10,200 nt of DNA from Methanomassiliicoccaceae archaeon UBA537. Lineage in GTDB: Archaea > Thermoplasmatota > Thermoplasmata > Methanomassiliicoccales > Methanomethylophilaceae. A model generated the notes under the pieces. It was not told the DNA's origin, did not search any database, and saw only the letters and a program-made list of their open reading frames with translations. The stretch covers positions 1 through 10,200 of the forward strand of contig DATC01000040.1 in assembly GCA_002504495.1 (NCBI GenBank), written 5' to 3'. Both the position numbers and the translations under genes were made by a program. How positions within the stretch are numbered: position 1 is the stretch's first letter; the number at the start of each line of letters is the position of its first letter. Shown here in pieces: positions 6,680 through 10,200 of the stretch.

Positions 6680-7566
6680 AGATCGCCGTCTGTTCCGACG
6701 GGGAGTCCCTCGACTCCCCCATGGCCGACGACTTCGGCCATGCTCCCTTCTTCCTCCTGATCGACTCCGACACGCTGGACTACCAGGTGATCGTGAACGA
6801 GTTCAAGGATTCGGAGCAGGGCGCGGGGATGGCGGTCGCCAAGGCGATCGTCGGCCTCGGATGCGTCGACGCCGTCCTCGTGGGCGGCATCGGGATGCAC
6901 GGCATCAAGGTCCTCAGGGACGCCGGGATCGACGTGTCGTTCGATGAGGACGGAATCGTCGAGCAATGCGTGGAGGATTACCTCCGCCGCGTGGAGAGGC
7001 GCAGAAGACTGGAACAGGAGGCCTCCGAGAGGGCGCGATCCCCCTCGGACCTTCCTGACCACGATGCGTCTTCCGACCCTGTCCTTGACGATCGAGCCGT
7101 TCTCGCAGAGGCGCTTGGAGAGCCTCTGAATCTGGCGCAGGCTGAGTCCCGTGCCTTCGGCTATCTCCTGGTATGTTCCCGGCCCTTTGACGTGGCTTCG
7201 GCAACGGGTTGTATAGGCGTCTCGTTCCTGAACGTCACGCTGGATCCTGCTCCGGATTCGAAGACGGGACGATACTGCGGCCTGTCCACGGTCCAGTCGA
7301 TGGAAATTTGCCCTCGTTGTTATCGTCAGCGTGTCCGCGTCGACTCTGATCCGGATAAGAACATGCGAAGAATGCTCGTTGTGGACTATCGTTTTGGACA
7401 CCGCTTCCCTGATCGCAGGAACCAGGTACAGCCACGCCTCCGTACGGGCGATCCCGAATATCAGACCGGTCTGTGCACGTACTTGGTAATCAGAGTATCC
7501 ACGACCTTCTTGGGATGGATCGAGAGGGCGGCATATCAATTACCTATCCTATGCAAATTTGATTAA
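6676..7566 (+). CDS. NifX/NifB-like dinitrogenase iron-molybdenum cofactor family protein with aberrant extension
   Basis: The first ~115 residues match the NifX-type domain (PF02579): MKIAVCSDGESLDSPMADDFG, then APFFLLID, a GAGMAVAKAIVGLG helix, DAVLVGGIGMHGIKVLRDAG and DGIVEQCVEDYL. Such small proteins bind or carry metal-sulfur cofactors. The context right after Mrp (ATGA overlap) fits iron-sulfur or metallocluster handling rather than nitrogen fixation, for which no other gene is seen. The family is normally about 110-125 residues. Here the domain ends in a charged RRVERRRRLEQEASERA helix near 7035, and the frame then runs about 177 more residues to 7566. That extension is antisense to a decayed AlbA_2-family gene, has unusual composition, and resembles nothing I recognise. 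The native stop was probably lost when the remnant was joined here. The domain is firm; whether the tail is made is uncertain. Confidence 0.85.
   Translation: MKIAVCSDGESLDSPMADDFGHAPFFLLIDSDTLDYQVIVNEFKDSEQGAGMAVAKAIVGLGCVDAVLVGGIGMHGIKVLRDAGIDVSFDEDGIVEQCVEDYLRRVERRRRLEQEASERARSPSDLPDHDASSDPVLDDRAVLAEALGEPLNLAQAESRAFGYLLVCSRPFDVASATGCIGVSFLNVTLDPAPDSKTGRYCGLSTVQSMEICPRCYRQRVRVDSDPDKNMRRMLVVDYRFGHRFPDRRNQVQPRLRTGDPEYQTGLCTYLVIRVSTTFLGWIERAAYQLPILCKFD
7040..7535 (-). pseudogene. Remnant of an AlbA_2/HATPase/winged-helix ATP-binding protein
   Basis: Pieces in successive minus-strand frames match, in order, the C-terminal half of COG2865-type proteins. They are: ALSIHPKKVVDTLITKYVHR to about 7465; IFGIARTEAWLYLVPAIRE then AVSKTIVHNEHSS and LIRIRVDADTLTI to about 7318 (HATPase-like, equivalent to ALREAIVNAIVHRDYS); NEGKFPS near 7300; DWTVDRP, then PVFESGAGSSVTFRNETP to about 7215; and the winged helix GTYQEIAEGTGLSLRQIQRL, SKRLCENGSIVKDR, GRRIVVRK to about 7050. 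Each of the four joins needs one added base. Between VDRP and PVFES roughly 45 family residues seem deleted. The whole N-terminal AlbA_2 domain is absent, and the 3' end merges with the NifX gene without a stop. Intact relatives are predicted regulators. This copy cannot make a protein. Confidence 0.7.
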
Positions 7567-7661
7567 TATCGGCAAATCAACACGATAATTCTCTATATTC
7601 TTATGACTGAATAGAATTTACGCCGAATATTATCAAATATCCTCATCAGATACAACCACTC
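7567..7661 (+). promoter_or_regulatory. A/T-rich promoter region of the rloAB-like operon
   Basis: This 95-base stretch is strikingly A/T-rich compared with its surroundings. AATATTATCAAATAT at 7626-7640 contains TATA-like sequence centred about 26 bases before ATG 7662, and no Shine-Dalgarno is seen, so the first gene is probably leaderless. Confidence 0.5.
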
Positions 7662-8870
7662 ATGATCATAGATCTCACTGTACGGAACTACGGTCCGTTC
7701 AGGGATTCCGTAACATTCAGCCTCATCGCATCAGCACTTAAGGATGATGATGAGGCGGTCCACGAATCCCCGTCTATACGGAACGGCCTGCTCAAATCCG
7801 CCGTCGTGTTCGGTCCGAACGCATCCGGAAAAACATATTTGCTGGAAGCAGTGGATTATCTGAGATGTGTCGTGGAATCCGCCCGCCCCGAAGGGTTGGA
7901 GATTCCGGGATACATCCCGTTCAGACTGTCGAAGGACGCCCAGGGGTCGCCTACAGGCATCAGAATCAGACTGCTCATCGACAAGGTGGTCTACGACTAT
8001 TCTATAGAATACACATCGGACAGAATCGTATCCGAGTCCCTGTACCATTCGCCGAACGGTCGTCGGACCCTCGTGTTCTCGCGCGGGGGAGCAGATCAGC
8101 ATGTGGACGAATCGATGATGGGAAAAGTCACATCCGTGACATCGTATCTATGCGTGGCCGCGTCGTTCAACGATGCCGTATGCGGCATAGTCTACAATGG
8201 GATAATGGACATCCGTTTCGTTCCTAGAATGTATTTTCAGGATATAGAAACCGCGTACCGTCTGTGCAGAAACGACCATGAGATCAAGGAAATGATGCTC
8301 TCGGCATTGGATGCGGCGGATTTCGGCATAACCGATTTCGAAGGAGAGGAACATGCCGTGAAATATGTGGGGTCGGACAAGGACGGCAGAGAATTCGTCC
8401 GCAGGTTCACGGACATCAGCGTGATACACGACTTCGAAGAAGCGGATGTGGACGATGATGAGAAGAGGTTCCCGATGAAGATCGAATCCCAAGGAACGAT
8501 CGAGATGTTCTCGCTCATGGGACCTGTCAGCGATGCACTGAAAAACGGTAGGACACTGATAATAGACGATTTCGGGACCGACCTCCATCCCCTCCTGACC
8601 AGATGGATCTTCGGGCTGTTCAATGCACCGGAGAACAACAACGGAGCGCAACTGATTGTGAACACCCACGACCTCGGACTGATGGATATAAGAGATCTGT
8701 TCAGGCGCGATCAGATATGGTTCACCAGAAAGGACCGCAGGAACGGCTCGTGCTCCCTCTACTGCTTATCGGACATCACCGGCGTGAAGAAGGGATCCGA
8801 TATACGCAGAGACTACCTGATGGGACGCTTCGATGCGATACCGAAGGTCGTGGGGGTCCGCAGGCTTTGA
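7662..8870 (+). CDS. RloA/AbiLi-type AAA ATPase (COG1106)
   Basis: This is a 402-residue cytoplasmic SMC/ABC-like ATPase. It opens with MIIDLTVRNYGPFRD, the usual beta-strand start. Walker A GPNASGKT is at residues 51-58, the signature-like ESQGTIEMFSL at 275-285, Walker B TLIIDDF at 298-304 followed by the D-loop TDLHP, and the switch histidine in QLIVNTHD (H336). YLMGRFDAIPKV near the C-terminus is a family mark. The second Walker B acidic residue is aspartate, where glutamate is usual, so hydrolysis may be slow. In RloA/AbiLi/AriA-type systems such an ATPase controls a TOPRIM partner in phage defence; the partner is the next gene, starting at an overlapping TTGA. The gene is intact. A defence role follows from family and gene order, not from direct evidence here. 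Confidence 0.88.
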   Translation: MIIDLTVRNYGPFRDSVTFSLIASALKDDDEAVHESPSIRNGLLKSAVVFGPNASGKTYLLEAVDYLRCVVESARPEGLEIPGYIPFRLSKDAQGSPTGIRIRLLIDKVVYDYSIEYTSDRIVSESLYHSPNGRRTLVFSRGGADQHVDESMMGKVTSVTSYLCVAASFNDAVCGIVYNGIMDIRFVPRMYFQDIETAYRLCRNDHEIKEMMLSALDAADFGITDFEGEEHAVKYVGSDKDGREFVRRFTDISVIHDFEEADVDDDEKRFPMKIESQGTIEMFSLMGPVSDALKNGRTLIIDDFGTDLHPLLTRWIFGLFNAPENNNGAQLIVNTHDLGLMDIRDLFRRDQIWFTRKDRRNGSCSLYCLSDITGVKKGSDIRRDYLMGRFDAIPKVVGVRRL

Positions 8871-9463
8871 ATCCCAAAGCGGAACGCATTTCAAGACATG
8901 GCAACCACACAGTCCAGAGACGTGTGGTCGAAATACTCGTCGTCGAAGGGACATCGGAGAAGATCTACTTCGAAAGGCTCGGAAAGATCGCAGATATCCC
9001 CATACATCCGATAGATTGCAAAGGCGGCGACATCCCCAAGATCAGACGCGTGTGCGAGAACGAGCTGTCGAAGATGAGGAAAGGAGACACGTTCGGCATC
9101 GTAATGGACATGGACAACACACCTTTAGCTGACATCAGGGAATTCGATGGATGGTGCAGGAAGAAGAACATCCGTCTCTGCATCTCCAACCCGTCCTTCG
9201 AGGTCTTCCTCCTGATGCACTACACCGATGCCAGATCGTCGCTGGACCAGGATAGTCTGGAAGAGTCGCTATCTCATCAGATCGGAACCAGATATGACAA
9301 GGCCAAGGGGATACGTCTCACCAAGACGATGGTATCCGATGCGATACATCGCGGAAAGAGAACGATTGCGGATCCATCGACAGGAGTAGAGAACTGCCTC
9401 TCGAAACCCGGGACCACGATGGTCCATCTGCTGGTCGAGAGGCTGATGGGCGGCTCTGGATGA
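8867..9463 (+). CDS. RloB/AbiLii-like TOPRIM-fold protein
   Basis: This 198-residue protein carries the RloB pattern (PF13707). ILVVEGTSEKIYFERL at residues 23-38 holds the TOPRIM glutamate E27. GIVMDMDNT at 77-85 gives the D-x-D pair D81/D83. SNPSFEVFLLMHY at 107-119 is the family block usually seen as SNPxFExWLLLH. A TOPRIM metal-binding nuclease function is expected. The start is TTG 8867, forming a TTGA overlap with the ATPase stop, with a G-rich Shine-Dalgarno-like GGGGGT about nine bases upstream; the following MNPKAERISRHGNHTVQRR suits the family N-terminus. The frame is open upstream to 8603 but only as a shadow of the ATPase gene. An alternative start is GTG in R-R-V-V-E near residue 20. 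Translational coupling suggests matched production of the two partners. The best system label is RloAB/AbiL; PARIS is related but uses a different TOPRIM family. Confidence 0.85.
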   Translation: MNPKAERISRHGNHTVQRRVVEILVVEGTSEKIYFERLGKIADIPIHPIDCKGGDIPKIRRVCENELSKMRKGDTFGIVMDMDNTPLADIREFDGWCRKKNIRLCISNPSFEVFLLMHYTDARSSLDQDSLEESLSHQIGTRYDKAKGIRLTKTMVSDAIHRGKRTIADPSTGVENCLSKPGTTMVHLLVERLMGGSG

Positions 9464-9642
9464 GTTGTATCATCATCGCTTCAGGCCGAACGGATCCACT
9501 GCCGACGGTTCCTTCTGAAAGCCCCTCCTAAGAGACGGAACAGAAGAACCACTCGAACATCCCATTACCCTGCGATGATATGTGCAGTCGCACGTGCAGA
9601 TGCACGACTCGAGATGACATCTATGACATGGAAGTATGACAT
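9464..9642. other. Convergent intergenic region with hairpins and repeats
   Basis: No gene or tRNA is seen between the RloB-like and QueE stops. It holds an imperfect inverted repeat, GGTTCCTTCTG (9507-9517) with CAGAAGAACC (9541-9550), around a 23-base loop. It also holds a perfect 6-base stem CGTGCA/TGCACG (9593-9598, 9601-9606), and then the ATGACAT repeats. No long T-run terminator was noticed on either strand. Confidence 0.5.
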
Positions 9643-9652
9643 CTATGACATG
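9614..9652. repeat. Tandem 17-base repeat built of ATGACAT units
   Basis: ATGACATCTATGACATG occurs twice exactly, at 9614-9630 and 9636-9652, five bases apart (22-base period). Each copy contains ATGACAT twice, so there are four units in 39 bases. The second copy covers the QueE stop codon (9645-9643) and its last four codons. Confidence 0.85.
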
Positions 9653-10200
9653 CATGTCAGAGATCGCACGCCCTTCCTGTCGCCCCAGATGATCTTGTGG
9701 AGCTGGGGAAGGACCCTCACGTCTATGCCCTCCTCGAGCACCCTGTCGACCAGCCGCTCCAGCCGTCCGGTCCCTCCAACGGGTCCGAAGATGACGTTTG
9801 TCGCCGGCCTCCTGGTCTTCACGACGTCCACCGCGAAGTCCAGGTCCTCGTCCGTGTCGATGACGAACTTCAGCTGGTCCTTCATCCCCAGGATGTCCAG
9901 GTTGGACCAGACCATCCTGTCGGTCATTCCGGACGAGGGGCACTTCAGATCCATGGAAATCAGGACCATAGGATCCTTCGGAACATCAGACAGGTCCACT
10001 GCGCCGTCGGTCTCCAGATCGACCTGCCTCCCCATGGACACGAGCCTGCGGATGAGCCCGACCGCATCCGGCTGGAGCATCGGCTCGCCTCCTGTGAGGC
10101 ACACCCTCGGACAGTTCCCGACGGCCTCGACGATCTCGTCGATGCTCATCTCGGTCCCGCCCTCGTACGCGTAGCGGGTGTCGCACCATCTGCAACGGAG
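9643..10200 (-). CDS. queE: 7-carboxy-7-deazaguanine synthase QueE, 5' partial
   Basis: This radical-SAM enzyme converts 6-carboxytetrahydropterin to 7-carboxy-7-deazaguanine, the precursor of preQ0; in archaea this leads to archaeosine in tRNA. The gene enters from the right edge, so the N-terminus is missing and 185 residues are visible. Visible marks are the last part of the CxxxCxxC cluster motif (CRWCDTRYAYEGG), the SAM-binding LTGGEP, the QueE-typical ISMDLKCPSSG, and the ending VLPQLHKIIWGDRKGV. A short unconserved RSLTCMS tail overlaps the repeat and palindrome at the stop codon. It is convergent with the rloAB-like operon. Other queuosine/archaeosine pathway genes would lie beyond the right edge if clustered. 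The family is firm; a role in DNA deazaguanine modification is possible but nothing here points to it. Confidence 0.93.
   Translation of the reverse strand, partial: LRCRWCDTRYAYEGGTEMSIDEIVEAVGNCPRVCLTGGEPMLQPDAVGLIRRLVSMGRQVDLETDGAVDLSDVPKDPMVLISMDLKCPSSGMTDRMVWSNLDILGMKDQLKFVIDTDEDLDFAVDVVKTRRPATNVIFGPVGGTGRLERLVDRVLEEGIDVRVLPQLHKIIWGDRKGVRSLTCMS
9646..9659. repeat. 14-base perfect palindrome at the QueE stop
   Basis: TGACATGCATGTCA reads the same on both strands and directly precedes the QueE stop. It could form a short stem at the mRNA end or bind a dimeric protein; it partly consists of the last ATGACAT unit. Confidence 0.6.

Noticed and set aside
8603..8866. Upstream extension of the RloB-like gene
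   Set aside because: It overlaps the conserved C-terminus of the ATPase in another frame; the family N-terminus begins at the TTGA overlap.
9464..9642. tRNA or C/D box RNA between rloB and queE
   Set aside because: The hairpins do not fit a cloverleaf, and no convincing C/D box pairs were found.
1..10200. CRISPR array, tRNA/rRNA genes, insertion sequences with terminal inverted repeats
   Set aside because: No regularly spaced repeat-spacer units, no cloverleaf-like stretches in the gaps and no transposase motifs were seen; the paired repeats at 2771 and 9614 have only two copies each.

Overview
The window reads as archaeal chromosome, most likely a Thermoplasmata methanogen of the Methanomassiliicoccales type (inference from gene families and style, not proven). 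Supporting signs are TATA-like boxes about 26 bases before leaderless or short-leader starts, a clear TTTATATC box plus Shine-Dalgarno before an Mrp gene, a QueE gene fitting archaeosine tRNA modification, an adhesin-like beta-helix surface protein rich in N-glycosylation sequons, and three lineage-expanded ATPases (two DUF4143, one AAA-ATPase-like/PD-(D/E)XK). Base composition is moderately GC-rich.

Layout. 1-1246 (minus): secreted, repeat-rich surface protein running off the left edge, whose signal peptide is put out of frame by an 11-base C/G run. 968-2731 (minus): DUF4143 AAA ATPase whose conserved part ends near 1445 but whose frame has no stop before it enters the surface gene. 2732-2908: divergent promoter region with two 19-base direct repeats. 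2909-4816 (plus): AAA-ATPase-like/PDDEXK_9 protein with an unconserved tail antisense to the next gene. 4580-5871 (minus): second DUF4143 ATPase, frameshifted in a G5 run near its C-terminus and with no convincing start. 5855-7566 (plus): an Mrp/NBP35 ATPase gene overlapping by ATGA with a NifX-like gene, the iron-sulfur/metal-cofactor pair; the NifX frame lacks its own stop and runs on across an antisense remnant. 7040-7535 (minus): decayed C-terminal part of an AlbA_2/HATPase/winged-helix ATP-binding protein with four same-direction frame breaks. 7662-9463 (plus): a two-gene RloA-RloB (AbiL-type) ATPase plus TOPRIM module, a probable phage-defence operon. 9464-9642: intergenic stretch with repeats and hairpins. 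9643-10200 (minus): QueE, running off the right edge.

How it works together. Housekeeping genes (Mrp, NifX-like, QueE) are interleaved with accessory material. Mrp, RloA, RloB and the visible QueE are undamaged, whereas the accessory ATPases, the AlbA_2 remnant and the surface gene show frame breaks. Every break I could define needs one extra base, that is, it looks like a one-base loss. Either this is deletion-biased decay and homopolymer slippage (including possible phase variation of the surface protein), or some breaks are base-calling errors; reads would decide.
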